Assembly: GCA_006969625.1 (NCBI GenBank)
Contig: CP030885.1
Span: 2,863,430 to 2,927,429, forward strand
Origin: Rhodospirillaceae bacterium
GTDB lineage: Bacteria > Pseudomonadota > Alphaproteobacteria > Kiloniellales > DSM-21159
Direction: 5' to 3'
Length of the DNA stretch: 64,000 bases
The first letter of the stretch is position 1. Each line of letters opens with the position of its first letter. The translations under genes were made by a program, and so were the position numbers. Positions 8,344 to 17,496 of this stretch are shown in pieces. Below the pieces are notes generated by a model. That model worked only from the letters and a program-made list of their open reading frames with translations. It was not told the origin of the DNA and ran no database searches.

Positions 8344-10335
8344 ATGGAGCCTGATCCGTTGCGCCGCCGTATCGTCGCACTCCTGCTCGTCACAGCGATT
8401 GTCGCAACGCTCGGGGGCACCGCCGCCGCGGAGGTGCTGTCGCGCGCCGATCGCGAGCTCTACCGCACCGCCTTCGCCGCCGCCGAGGCACGCCAGTACG
8501 ATGCGGCCATCGCCGCCACGGCCACGGCCGAGGATCTCTTGCCGCGCGCCGTGCTGCAATGGCTGCGCCTGAAGGATCCGGCGACGCGCGCCAGCTTCGC
8601 CGAGATCGCGGCCTTTAGGGAGAGCCACCCGGGCTGGCCGGGAAGCTGGGCGCTGCGCCGGGCGGCGGAGGAGGCCATGCCGCCCGGCCTGCCCGCCTCC
8701 CAGGTGCTCGCCTGGTTCGCTGCGCATCCGCCAGTGACCGCCAAGGGCAAAGCCCGGCATGCTGCGGCGCTGATGGACATCGGACGCCAAGCGGAAGCGG
8801 TCGAAGTCGCGCGCACGGCCTGGCGCGACGACGACTTTCCGCGCGACCTGGAACTGGCGTTCCATGCCCGGTTCGGTCGCCATTTCACCGCCGAAGACGA
8901 ACGCGCCCGCTTCGAGCGGCTGGTCTTCGAGCGGCGCAGCGCCCCCGCCCAGCGCCAGGCCAGGCGCCTGGGGCCCGGCTTCGCGGAGCTGGCGACGGCG
9001 CGCCTGAAGCTGGCGGCGCGCGAGCCCGGCGTGGATGCCGCGATCGCCCGCGTGCCGGCCGGCCTGCGGGACGACGAGGGACTGATCTTCGAACGCGCAC
9101 GCTGGCGCATGCGCGCCGACCGCTTCCGCGATGCGCTGGAGCTGGTCGATCCCGTGCCCGTCACGGTGCGCCAGCCCGAGCGCTGGTGGGAGCTGCGCCA
9201 CTGGATGGCCCGTCGGGCGCTGCGTCTAGGCGAGATCTCTGTCGCCTACCGGCTGGCGGCGAACAGCGGCCTGAGCGAGGGCGTCGACTTCGCCGAGGCG
9301 GAGTTCCTGGCCGGCTGGATCGCCCTCGACTGGTTGCGCGACCCCACGCTCGCCTTCCCGCACTTCGAACGGCTGCATGCCGGCGTGTCGTCGCCGATCA
9401 GCTCGGCGCGCGGCGCCTTCTGGGCCGGCGAGGCGATGGACGCGGCCGGCGATGCGGCGGCAGCAGCGCGCTGGTGGCGCCAGGCGGCGATCCATGGCGA
9501 GACCTTCTACGGCCAGATGGCGATCGCCCGCCTGGGCGGCGCGCCGACGGTCGTCGGCAATCCGTCCCCGCGCGTTCCCGAGGAGCTGCGTCGCCGCTTC
9601 GCAGCTGGCGAGATCCCGCAGACCGTCGCCCGGCTGCACGAGTTGGGCCAGGACGACCTAGTCTTCCAGTTCTTCGCGGCCCTGCGCCAGGACGCGGCAG
9701 ACGCCGTCGACTGGCACCTGATCGCCGATCTGGCCGAGCGGCTGGATCGGCACGACCAACGGGTCTGGACGGCAAAGCAGGCGCGCCGAGACGGGCATAT
9801 CCTGGGCGCGCACCTCTTCCCGTTGCTCCCGGACATCGACTTGGGTCCGCCGGAAGAAGCGGCGCTGGTGCTCGGCCTGATGCGCCAGGAGAGCTCCTTC
9901 TGGACCAAGGCGGTCAGCCGTGCCGGGGCGCGCGGGCTGATGCAGCTCATGCCGGCGACCGCCAAGACGACGGCGGGCAAGCTGGGCCTGGATTACAGTC
10001 TTTCGCGGCTGACGGAAGATCCGGAGTTCAACGTTACGCTCGGCCGGGTGTTCCTGATCGACATGGTCGCGCGCTACGACGGCTACTTGCCGCTGGTGCT
10101 GGCTGCCTACAACGCGGGGCCCGGGCGCGCCGATAGCTGGATCCGCGAGTACGGCGACCCGCGCGATCCGCGGGTGGACCCGCTGACGTGGATCGAGAGC
10201 ATCCCCTTCTCAGAGACGCGGAACTACGTCCAGCGGGTCCTCGAAGCGGCCATGGTCTACCGCGAAAAGCTCGGCCTGCCCGCCAGGCCGCTGCCCGAAG
10301 CCTTCAGGCTGGCGCAGTCCAGCCTGACCGATTAG
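8344..10335 (+). CDS. soluble lytic murein transglycosylase
   Basis: Periplasmic peptidoglycan-cleaving enzyme (glycoside hydrolase family 23, Slt70 type). 663 residues: an N-terminal signal peptide (hydrophobic residues about 9-27, ending near TAAA), a long alpha-helical superhelix region, and a C-terminal SLT domain at about 500-620. The catalytic Glu is in QESSFW near residue 515, followed by GARGLMQLMPATA and the LAAYNAGPGR motif. Length and layout match Slt-like enzymes of alphaproteobacteria. It is divergent from dapA and followed by a probably independent dehalogenase gene 45 bp downstream. Confidence 0.93.
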   Translation: MEPDPLRRRIVALLLVTAIVATLGGTAAAEVLSRADRELYRTAFAAAEARQYDAAIAATATAEDLLPRAVLQWLRLKDPATRASFAEIAAFRESHPGWPGSWALRRAAEEAMPPGLPASQVLAWFAAHPPVTAKGKARHAAALMDIGRQAEAVEVARTAWRDDDFPRDLELAFHARFGRHFTAEDERARFERLVFERRSAPAQRQARRLGPGFAELATARLKLAAREPGVDAAIARVPAGLRDDEGLIFERARWRMRADRFRDALELVDPVPVTVRQPERWWELRHWMARRALRLGEISVAYRLAANSGLSEGVDFAEAEFLAGWIALDWLRDPTLAFPHFERLHAGVSSPISSARGAFWAGEAMDAAGDAAAAARWWRQAAIHGETFYGQMAIARLGGAPTVVGNPSPRVPEELRRRFAAGEIPQTVARLHELGQDDLVFQFFAALRQDAADAVDWHLIADLAERLDRHDQRVWTAKQARRDGHILGAHLFPLLPDIDLGPPEEAALVLGLMRQESSFWTKAVSRAGARGLMQLMPATAKTTAGKLGLDYSLSRLTEDPEFNVTLGRVFLIDMVARYDGYLPLVLAAYNAGPGRADSWIREYGDPRDPRVDPLTWIESIPFSETRNYVQRVLEAAMVYREKLGLPARPLPEAFRLAQSSLTD

Positions 10336-10380
10336 GGTCTGCTGCGACAACGAGAACATCGTCGGGGAGGCACTTCGCCC

Positions 10381-11064
10381 ATGGCGTCCTTCGAGGGCAT
10401 CCGGGCCTGCGTGTTCGACGCCTACGGCACGCTGTTCGACGTGCATTCGGCGGCGGCGGGCGAGGCGGCGGCGCTCGGCGACAAGATGCAGCCGCTCTCC
10501 CAGACCTGGCGTCAGAAGCAGCTCGAGTACACTTGGCTGCGCAGCCTGATGGACGCGCATGCGGATTTCTGGCAGGTCACGCGCGAGGGCCTGGACTTCG
10601 CCATGGCGCTGCACGGCATCGACGACCCGACGCTGGCCGAGCGGCTGATGGATCTCTACCTTCGGCTCGACGCCTATCCCGACGTGCGGCCGACCCTGGA
10701 GACGCTGCGGGCGGCCGGTCTCAAGACCGCCATCCTGTCGAACGGCGAGCCGCGCATGCTGGCGGCTGCCGTCCAGCATGCCGGGATCGTCGATCTGCTC
10801 GACGAGGTGCTGTCGGTCGAGGACGTCGGGGTGTACAAGCCCGATGCGCGAGTCTACCAGCTTGCGGTCGACCGGCTCGCTGCGGGCCGGCCAGAGGCGA
10901 TCGCCTTCGTCTCGACCAACGGCTGGGATGCGCGCGGCGCTGCCAACTTCGGGTTTCAGGTCGCCTGGATGAACCGATTCGGCGCCCAACTCGACCGCCT
11001 GCCCGGCGAGCCGAAGGCGATCGTCGGCGGCCTGGGCGAGCTGCCCCGCCTGCTCGGCCTGTGA
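10381..11064 (+). CDS. haloacid dehalogenase type II (HAD superfamily)
   Basis: 227 residues. The nucleophile motif VFDAYGTLFDV places the Asp at residue 13. Other HAD motifs follow: LSNGEP, the Lys-containing VGVYKPDARVY, and FVSTNGWDARGA. These match the L-2-haloacid dehalogenase subfamily, which hydrolyses 2-haloacids to 2-hydroxyacids; the physiological substrate here is not shown by context. The ATG follows a GGGGAGG ribosome site. It is the first of three tightly spaced plus-strand genes (dehalogenase, alpha/beta hydrolase, dehydratase), probably an operon. Confidence 0.9.
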   Translation: MASFEGIRACVFDAYGTLFDVHSAAAGEAAALGDKMQPLSQTWRQKQLEYTWLRSLMDAHADFWQVTREGLDFAMALHGIDDPTLAERLMDLYLRLDAYPDVRPTLETLRAAGLKTAILSNGEPRMLAAAVQHAGIVDLLDEVLSVEDVGVYKPDARVYQLAVDRLAAGRPEAIAFVSTNGWDARGAANFGFQVAWMNRFGAQLDRLPGEPKAIVGGLGELPRLLGL

Positions 11065-11074
11065 CGGAGCGGCC

Positions 11075-11962
11075 GTGGGCACAGGCTATCGCGACGGCTG
11101 CTTCAGCGCCCAGGACGGGCTGCGCCTCTATTACAGGGACTATCCGGCGCCAGCCGGCCAAAGGCGAACACCGGTGCTGTGCCTCGGCGGACTCTCGCGC
11201 AACTCCAGGGACTTCGCATTCGTTGCGGAGAGACTGGCGAAGCACCGGCGGGTGGTCTGCCCGGACTATCGCGGCCGCGGCCGCTCGGCCTATGCCCGCG
11301 ACTGGAGGACCTACCATCCGAGAGTCTATCTCTCCGATCTGGTCCATCTGCTCAGCGTCGCCCGGCTGCACGGCTTCGCCGTGGTCGGCACATCGATGGG
11401 CGGCCTGCTGGCCATGGGGCTCGCCTCCGTCGTGCCGGGCGCCCTGCGCGGCGCCGTGCTCAACGACATCGGGCCGGCCTTCGCCGAAGGCTCGCTCGAC
11501 AAGATTCTCCGCTACGTCGGCCAGGATGCGCCACAATCGGATCTGGAAAACGCGGTGGCCTTCCTGCGCGAGGCCTTCGCCGGGGACGTCGTTTTCCGCG
11601 ACGAGAGCACCTGGCGGCACTTTGCGGAGGCAACCTTTCGGCGCGGCGAGGACGGGCTGCTGCACGTCGACTGGGATACGGCGATCGTCGAGCCGCTGAA
11701 GCGCTCCCTGGGCGAGTTGCCGGACCTGTGGAAGGTCTTCGCGGCGCTCGGACGGGTTCCCGTCCTGGCGCTGCGCGGCGAGCTCTCGACGGTGCTTTCG
11801 CCGGCGACGCTGGAGGAGATGGCGGTGCGCCATCCAGGGCTGCGGGCCCTGACGGTGCGCGGCGTCGGCCATACGCCCTCCCTGGAGGAACCCGAAGTCG
11901 TGGAGGCGCTCGATGACTTCCTTGCAGACCTCGATGCCGACGCCGGCATCCGTGCAACATGA
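11075..11962 (+). CDS. alpha/beta hydrolase
   Basis: 295 residues, GTG start 10 bp after the dehalogenase stop with a GGAG ribosome site. The alpha/beta hydrolase triad can be read: nucleophile Ser107 in GTSMGG, a late His266 in GVGHTPSLEEP, and an acidic residue in the LRGELS turn before it (canonical RGxxS/D position). The DYRGRGRS block near residue 65 is typical of this superfamily. No cofactor or substrate can be named. The end of the gene overlaps the next start by 50 bp, so the two are translationally linked. Confidence 0.85.
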   Translation: MGTGYRDGCFSAQDGLRLYYRDYPAPAGQRRTPVLCLGGLSRNSRDFAFVAERLAKHRRVVCPDYRGRGRSAYARDWRTYHPRVYLSDLVHLLSVARLHGFAVVGTSMGGLLAMGLASVVPGALRGAVLNDIGPAFAEGSLDKILRYVGQDAPQSDLENAVAFLREAFAGDVVFRDESTWRHFAEATFRRGEDGLLHVDWDTAIVEPLKRSLGELPDLWKVFAALGRVPVLALRGELSTVLSPATLEEMAVRHPGLRALTVRGVGHTPSLEEPEVVEALDDFLADLDADAGIRAT

Positions 11963-12947
11963 AGCGATCGGCTTCGCGGACATCGCCGAAGCGCGCCGCC
12001 GCCTCGCCGGTCAGGCCGTGGTCACACCGTTGTTGGCGGTGCCGGAACTGAGCGAACGGCTCGGCTACCGCGTGCTGCTCAAGTGCGAGAACCTGCAGCG
12101 CACCGGCTCCTTCAAGTTCCGCGGCGCCTACAACCGGATCGCGGCCATGACGCCGGCGGACCGGGCGCGCGGCCTGATCGCCTTCTCCTCGGGCAACCAC
12201 GCCCAAGGGGTCGCGGCGGCCGCCCGCCTGTTCGACGTGCCAGCGACCATCCTGATGCCGGCGGACGCCCCTGCGATCAAGATCGCCAAGACGCGCGGCT
12301 ATGGCGCCGAGGTCCTGCTCTACGAGCGTTACCGCGAGGACCGCGAGGCGATCGGGCGAAGGCTGCAGGACGAGCGCGGGCTGGTCTTGGTCAAGCCCTA
12401 CGACGACCCGCTGGTCATGGCCGGCCAGGGCACCTGTGGACTTGAGATGGCCGAGCAGGCCGAGGCCGAGGGCCTGCGCCTCGACCGGGTGCTGGTCTGC
12501 TGCGGCGGCGGTGGCCTAGCCGCCGGCATCGCCGTCGCGCTTCAGGCCAAGAGCCCCGACACACGGCTCTATACCTGCGAGCCCGAGGACTTCGACGACA
12601 CCGCGCGCTCGCTTGCCGCGGGCCGCCGGCTCGACACTCTGCCCGGCGGCCGCTCGATCTGCGACGCCCTGCTCTCGCAAAGTCCGGGAGAACTGACGTT
12701 TCCGGTGCTGGCGCGCCGCGCCGCAGGTGGTCTGACGGTAAGCGACGCCGAGGTGGAGGCGGCGATGGCCTACGCCTTCCGTCGCTTGAAGCTGGTGGTC
12801 GAGCCGGGCGGCGCGGTCTGCCTCGCCGCCCTGCTCTTCGGCAAGCTCGAGATCGGCACGGCGGAAATGGTCGCTGTCACCCTTTCGGGCGGCAATGTCG
12901 ACCCGGAGCGGCTGTTCGGGGCCCTGGAGCGCTTCCCGGAGACGTGA
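11913..12947 (+). CDS. threonine/serine dehydratase (PLP-dependent)
   Basis: Fold-type II PLP enzyme that deaminates Thr or Ser to a 2-oxoacid. 344 residues, without the C-terminal ACT regulatory domain of biosynthetic IlvA, so of the short catabolic or serine-racemase-like type. The PLP lysine is Lys68 in TGSFKFRGA. The phosphate loop CGGGGLAAG and FSSGNHAQGVA are present. The start at 11913, inside the upstream gene, is supported by GGAGG eight bases before it. Substrate preference is not resolved; hydroxyectoine-type EutB dehydratases look alike. Confidence 0.85.
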   Translation: MTSLQTSMPTPASVQHEAIGFADIAEARRRLAGQAVVTPLLAVPELSERLGYRVLLKCENLQRTGSFKFRGAYNRIAAMTPADRARGLIAFSSGNHAQGVAAAARLFDVPATILMPADAPAIKIAKTRGYGAEVLLYERYREDREAIGRRLQDERGLVLVKPYDDPLVMAGQGTCGLEMAEQAEAEGLRLDRVLVCCGGGGLAAGIAVALQAKSPDTRLYTCEPEDFDDTARSLAAGRRLDTLPGGRSICDALLSQSPGELTFPVLARRAAGGLTVSDAEVEAAMAYAFRRLKLVVEPGGAVCLAALLFGKLEIGTAEMVAVTLSGGNVDPERLFGALERFPET

Positions 12948-12963
12948 GTCGCAAAAACAGCGG

Positions 12964-13506
12964 CTAGCTCGCCGCCTTGGACTCGCCGTCGATCGCCTCT
13001 GCCTTGCCCTTCGGCGTCGCCGTCGGCGTTGGCTGGGCGGCCTCTCCTTCGAGCGCGCGCAGCGGCTTGTCCGCGCCGATGTCGCGCCGGCAGTGGCCGT
13101 CGATATAGGCCCCCGCTTCGACCGCCAGACTCTCGTGGACCACGTCGCCGGTCACCCGGGCCGTCTTGGTCAGGACCACCGACTTCGCCCGCACCTCGCC
13201 CTCGATAGTGCCGCAGATCCGCACGGTTTCCGCCTCGACGGCGCCCTTGACCTGGGCATGCTCGCCGAGGGTGAGGGTTCGGCTGCGAATGTCGCCCTCG
13301 ACCGTGCCGTCGATCTGCACGTCGCCGTGGCTGATCAGGTTGCCTTCGATCGTCAGGTCGGCGCTGATGATCGAGGGAACGCCGCCCGAAGGACGGCGAG
13401 ACGGCGAAGCACCATTGAGGCCGCTACTCGCCGAGGCCGAGCCGGTGGCCGGCAGGGCCGTCGCGCCGGCGCTGCCGTTCGAGGTCTTCTTACCCTTTGA
13501 AAACAT
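12964..13506 (-). CDS. bactofilin (polymer-forming cytoskeletal protein)
   Basis: 180 residues with the bactofilin core of repeated short beta-strands (LTIEGNLISHGDVQIDGTVEG, then further I-x-G-x-V/I-E-G-x-x-x turns) between disordered Ser/Gly-rich and Glu/Ala-rich ends. Bactofilins polymerise without nucleotide and scaffold local cell-wall synthesis. Its start lies inside the end of the M23 peptidase gene (17 bp overlap), so the two are translationally coupled. Known bactofilin-M23 pairs shape cells in Helicobacter and Hyphomonas. It converges with the dehydratase, 16 bp apart. Confidence 0.92.
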   Translation of the reverse strand: MFSKGKKTSNGSAGATALPATGSASASSGLNGASPSRRPSGGVPSIISADLTIEGNLISHGDVQIDGTVEGDIRSRTLTLGEHAQVKGAVEAETVRICGTIEGEVRAKSVVLTKTARVTGDVVHESLAVEAGAYIDGHCRRDIGADKPLRALEGEAAQPTPTATPKGKAEAIDGESKAAS

Positions 13507-15247
13507 GCCTGCCTGCCTTCAGGAAGTTTGCCGGGTCGTAGGGGCGATCCTGGAACAGGATCTCGTAGTGAAGGTGTGCGCCGGTGCTTCGGCCCGAATT
13601 GCCCATCTGGCCGATCTGCTGCCCGAACCCGAGGCGCGCACCGACCTCCACGTCGATCCGGCGCAAATGCGCGTAGCGGGTCTTGAAGCCGTATCCGTGG
13701 TCGATCTCGACCATGCGGCCGTAAGCGCCCTTCCAGCCGGCGAAGCTTACCGTGCCGGGCGCCGTCGCCAGGATCGGCGCACGGTAGGGCCCGACGAGAT
13801 CCAGCCCTTCGTGGCGGGCGCGCTTGCCGTTGATCGGGTCCTTGCGGGTGCCGAAGCCGCTCGACAGGCGGAACTCGCGCATCGGTGCGGCGACCGGAAC
13901 AACTTCGAACAGCATCTTGATCGCGTCCCAGCGGTCGAGGCGCTGCTCCAACAGGCTGTAGGTGGCCTCCAAGCGGTCGGCGTGCGGATCGGGCGGCCCG
14001 GCCAGCGCGGCCGGCAGGTAGGGACCGCCGACGTTCCGCGGAACCTCGCCCATGGTCTCCATGCGGGCGAAGCGGACCTCTCGCTCCATCTCGGCGATCA
14101 GTCCTTCGACGTCGATGCCGGTCATCGCCAGCGCCTGCTCGAGCGCCTCGACCGAACGGGCTGTGCGGTCGTCCAGCCGAGACAGCAGATCCTGCTGCTG
14201 CTCGCGCAGCTCGCCCATCTGGCCGAAGGTGCCGACCAATTGCGCCGCGATGCGGTTGCGCTCGTCGAGCAGCCTGTTGCTGCGCTCCATCTCGGCGCGC
14301 AGCGCCACACTCATTTCCCCGAGGCGAGCCTGCAGTTCGCCTTCACGGGTCCGCGAAGCGGCCACTTGTGCCTGCAGCGCCGAAAGCTCCAACTTCAGGC
14401 TGTCGCGCAGACTCTCGAGGCCTGCCAAGGTCGCCGTCCGGCTCGCCGCGCGCTCGCGCAGCCCGGCGATTACCAGGCGAAGTTCGCCGTTGCTTCGCTG
14501 CGACGCCGCCAACTCCGCCTCGGTCTCTGCGAGACGCAAGTCGAGCCGGGCGCGCGCGTTGTCGAGCTGCTCGCGCTCGGCGCGGCTGGCGTGCAGGTTG
14601 GCCCGCAGGTTGGCGACCTGGCCCTGCAGAGACTCGTTGCGATGCGCGATGTCCTTGAGCTCGGCCTCGAAGTCCTGCAGCCGGTCGCGCAGGGATTCGC
14701 GCGCCAACGCGATCCGCTCTTCGGCGTTGCTGCCCCGCGTCAGACTGCCCTCGATCCCGGCCAGCTTGTCCGGCGTCAGACCGTCCTCTTGCAGAAGGTC
14801 GAGGAGGTACTTCTGATTGGCTTCCAGGCCGGCGGTGATGCGGGTGAACTGCCCATGGTAGTCGCTGATCTCGGTCATCAGATCGAGGTAGGCGAGTTGC
14901 TGGTCCTCGATCCGCTGGCTCTTCTCGGCCAGGAGGATCTGCTGCACGCCGATCCCGGTCGTGGAGACCGCGAGCCAGGCGGAAAGACCGAGCACGGCGA
15001 GCGTCGCGACCTTCTGGCTGCGCGCCGAGACCCGCAGGTAGCGGACCCGATCCCTGCCGCGAATGAAGATTTCCCGATCGATGAAGTACCGCTCCAGGCG
15101 GGCGTTCAGCCGCGACCAGACACCCGGCCGGCGGCTCAGATAGCCGTCATGGAACGGATCGCCCGACCCGGACGCGACAGCGGCGGCCCCGGCGGCCTCC
15201 GCATCGCGCGAAGTCGGCATATCGACATGCTTGGCGTCGTCCGACAC
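13490..15247 (-). CDS. membrane-anchored M23 peptidoglycan endopeptidase
   Basis: Predicted bitopic inner-membrane protein of 585 residues: a cytoplasmic N-terminus of about 78 residues, one membrane span (about 79-101), a long coiled coil (about 105-400), and a C-terminal LytM/M23 domain. The zinc ligands are recognisable as H-E-G-L-D in the middle and the GAHLHYE motif near the end. The GTG at 15247 is chosen because GAGGGAGAGGGAG lies just before it; an ATG at 15274 would place that ribosome site inside the gene. It overlaps the bactofilin gene. Likely role: wall remodelling positioned by bactofilin (inference from the known LmdC/Csd type). Confidence 0.92.
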   Translation of the reverse strand: MSDDAKHVDMPTSRDAEAAGAAAVASGSGDPFHDGYLSRRPGVWSRLNARLERYFIDREIFIRGRDRVRYLRVSARSQKVATLAVLGLSAWLAVSTTGIGVQQILLAEKSQRIEDQQLAYLDLMTEISDYHGQFTRITAGLEANQKYLLDLLQEDGLTPDKLAGIEGSLTRGSNAEERIALARESLRDRLQDFEAELKDIAHRNESLQGQVANLRANLHASRAEREQLDNARARLDLRLAETEAELAASQRSNGELRLVIAGLRERAASRTATLAGLESLRDSLKLELSALQAQVAASRTREGELQARLGEMSVALRAEMERSNRLLDERNRIAAQLVGTFGQMGELREQQQDLLSRLDDRTARSVEALEQALAMTGIDVEGLIAEMEREVRFARMETMGEVPRNVGGPYLPAALAGPPDPHADRLEATYSLLEQRLDRWDAIKMLFEVVPVAAPMREFRLSSGFGTRKDPINGKRARHEGLDLVGPYRAPILATAPGTVSFAGWKGAYGRMVEIDHGYGFKTRYAHLRRIDVEVGARLGFGQQIGQMGNSGRSTGAHLHYEILFQDRPYDPANFLKAGRHVFKG

Positions 15248-15599
15248 GCGAGCTCCCTCTCCCTCGATCCCCATTCGGCGCGCCGTCGCGGCTCTGTCGG
15301 CCGCTGGTTCTCAGCACGCCTCGCACGCGGACCGCGCCCCATACCCCATGTCACCCAGGGCAAGCGTCCGCGCATCGGCCCCGCGCGCCTAGCATGACAA
15401 CTCCGCCCCTCGAGCGTACATGCGGCATTGCCAAGGCCGTCGCAGACTAACTTTCTGTTCGCAACGAGACAAGTTAAAGCAAAGCGTCAAAAGGCGCGCG
15501 AATCCGGACCATGCAAAAACAACTTACTTTCAGGTCTCTATGCGCGTTTTCTGAGGCAAAGTATCATACGCGCCGCCATTCGCCGCAATCCTGGCCGCT
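15248..15599. other. 352-bp noncoding gap upstream of the M23 gene
   Basis: No credible gene. The stretch from about 15440 to 15580 is noticeably richer in A and T than its surroundings and probably holds the minus-strand promoter of the M23-bactofilin operon, but I cannot pick a convincing -35/-10 pair. No strong hairpin or repeat is seen next to the pepA stop. Confidence 0.5.
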
Positions 15600-17144
15600 T
15601 CACTTCTCGTAGTGCTTCGCCACCAGCTCGTCGAGCAGGCGCACGCCGAAGGCCGTCGCACCTTTCGGCACGGTCGGTCTGTCCTTGTCGGACCAGGTGA
15701 CGCCGGCGATGTCGATGTGCGCCCAGGCGGTGCCGTCCTGGATGAAGCGTTGCAGGAACTGCGCAGCCGTGATCGAACCGCCCCAGCGACCGCCCACGTT
15801 CTTCATGTCGGCCGCATCGCTGTCGATCAGACGGTCGTAGTCTTCTCCGAGCGGCAGGCGCCAGCACGGCTCGCCCACCGCCTTGCCCGCAGCGAGAATG
15901 CGCTCGGACAGCTCGTCGTCGTTGCTGAACAGACCGGCCTGAGTCTTGCCGAGGGCGACCATGATGGCGCCGGTCAAGGTCGCCAGGTCGACGATGGCCT
16001 TCGGTTTGAAGGTCTCCTGAACGTACCAAAGCGCATCGCAGAGGACGAGACGCCCTTCGGCATCGGTGTTGATCACCTCGATGGTCTGGCCCGACATGGA
16101 GTGGACGATGTCGCCGGGCCGCTGCGCCTTGCCGTCCGGCATGTTCTCGACCAGGCCACAGACTCCGATCACGTCGACCTTCGCCTTTCGCGCGGCGAGC
16201 GCGTGCATGAGGCCGACGGTCACGCCCGCACCGCCCATGTCCCACTTCATGTCTTCCATGCCGGCCGGCGGTTTCAAGGAGATGCCGCCGGTATCGAAGC
16301 ATACGCCCTTGCCGACGATCGCCAGCGGCGCGGCCTCGGCCGGCTTGGTCTTGCCCTTGCCCTTGGACTTGCCTTTCGCAGCGGCCTTGCCGGCGCCCAT
16401 CCAACGCATGATCAGGAGCTGGGATTCGCGTTCGGAGCCGTGACCGACGCCGAGCAGGGCACCCATCCCCAGCTTCTCCATCTCCTTCTCGCCCAGGACC
16501 TCGCACTCCACCCCTACTTTCTCCAGGATTTTGCGAGCCTGCTTGGCGAAACTTTCCGGGTAAAGGACGTTGGCCGGTTCGGAGACCAGGTCGCGGGTGG
16601 TGAAGACGCCTTCGGCGATGCCGGCGAGCTTGCCGTAGTGCCTTTTGGCTCCAGCCTGCGCCGCAGCCATCACGGTCAGCTTGCCGAGACTCGGCTTCTG
16701 TTCCGGCTTCTGCTTGGTCTTGTACTTGTCGAAGCGGTAGCTGCGCAGCTGCGCGCCGAAGGCCACCCGCGCGGCCGCCTCCGCCGGCTCCAGACCGAGG
16801 TCGGCAAGCGCGTCGACCACGACCGCCGCCTCCTTCTCGCCGGTGCCGTTCAGGCGCGCCGTCATGTCGCCGCCGATCCGCTCGAAGTCGAGCGGCTTTG
16901 CCTCCTCGGGCTTACCGACACCGAGCAGCAGAACGCGCGACACGCCAACGCCGGCCGGCGCCACCACCTCCAGGATCTCGCCCTTCTTGCCGTCGAAGCG
17001 GCTGGCCTTGATCGCCCGGGTCAGGGCACCGTCCAGTTGGCCGTTCAGTTCGTCGAGCGCCGAGGCGAGCGTGCCGCCCTCCGTCACCAGACCGGCGTAG
17101 GCACCGGATTTGGGCAGGGCGGGCGCGGCAAAGGTGATACGCAT
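15600..17144 (-). CDS. pepA: leucyl aminopeptidase (M17)
   Basis: Cytosolic two-metal aminopeptidase releasing N-terminal residues from peptides. 514 residues starting MRITFAAPAL. The metal-binding and catalytic blocks are intact: VGKGVCFDTGGISLKP and INTDAEGRLVLCDAL. Unusual is a Lys/Gly-rich insert (GKAAAKGKSKGKGKTKP) just before the first metal-binding block, at about residues 257-275, between the N-terminal and catalytic domains. Divergent from the lptG-lptD run, a position pepA often holds in alphaproteobacteria. Confidence 0.95.
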   Translation of the reverse strand: MRITFAAPALPKSGAYAGLVTEGGTLASALDELNGQLDGALTRAIKASRFDGKKGEILEVVAPAGVGVSRVLLLGVGKPEEAKPLDFERIGGDMTARLNGTGEKEAAVVVDALADLGLEPAEAAARVAFGAQLRSYRFDKYKTKQKPEQKPSLGKLTVMAAAQAGAKRHYGKLAGIAEGVFTTRDLVSEPANVLYPESFAKQARKILEKVGVECEVLGEKEMEKLGMGALLGVGHGSERESQLLIMRWMGAGKAAAKGKSKGKGKTKPAEAAPLAIVGKGVCFDTGGISLKPPAGMEDMKWDMGGAGVTVGLMHALAARKAKVDVIGVCGLVENMPDGKAQRPGDIVHSMSGQTIEVINTDAEGRLVLCDALWYVQETFKPKAIVDLATLTGAIMVALGKTQAGLFSNDDELSERILAAGKAVGEPCWRLPLGEDYDRLIDSDAADMKNVGGRWGGSITAAQFLQRFIQDGTAWAHIDIAGVTWSDKDRPTVPKGATAFGVRLLDELVAKHYEK

Positions 17145-17496
17145 GGAGCCTCCGTCGGGACAGCGCGTGCGGCACACGGCACATGTGGGATATCCGGCCC
17201 TGCGGACGGGCGGACCGGCCGAGACCGCCGCAGCAAAGCGTTAGAGTGGCACCGTGCCTCTGTCAACGCTGCCCGGCCCGGCCCGCCCCCGGCGACGCGG
17301 CGTCGCGTGCACGGGCCCGCCGAACGCTGGACGCGGCGCGCGCAAACGGGCTATGCGTACGGGCTTTCCCGGAGGGATGAATTCGGGCAGTGGGGCAGCG
17401 GCGCACGAGCCCGGCAGTGTTCGGCCCGGGCCAGCAGGAGACAGGCGTGCGGGCAGCGACAAGAGGGACCTCGGCGGACTCGGGACGGTCGACGCC
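17145..17496. other. 352-bp gap between pepA and lptG where lptF would be expected
   Basis: No gene accepted. The lptG frame stays open back to 17254, but that stretch codes only Arg/Gly/Pro/Ala-rich sequence with no membrane segment, so it is treated as untranslated. The region must hold promoters for pepA (minus) and lptG (plus), but none is clear to me. No remnant of an LptF permease is visible. Confidence 0.5.

Noticed and set aside
10381..12947. A halogenated-compound degradation pathway
   Set aside because: The dehalogenase, hydrolase and dehydratase are adjacent, but nothing ties them to one substrate and each family is common in unrelated settings.
17254..17496. Upstream extension of lptG by about 80 codons
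   Set aside because: Arg/Gly/Pro-rich, no membrane segment, not found in LptG; the ATG at 17497 gives the usual N-terminus.
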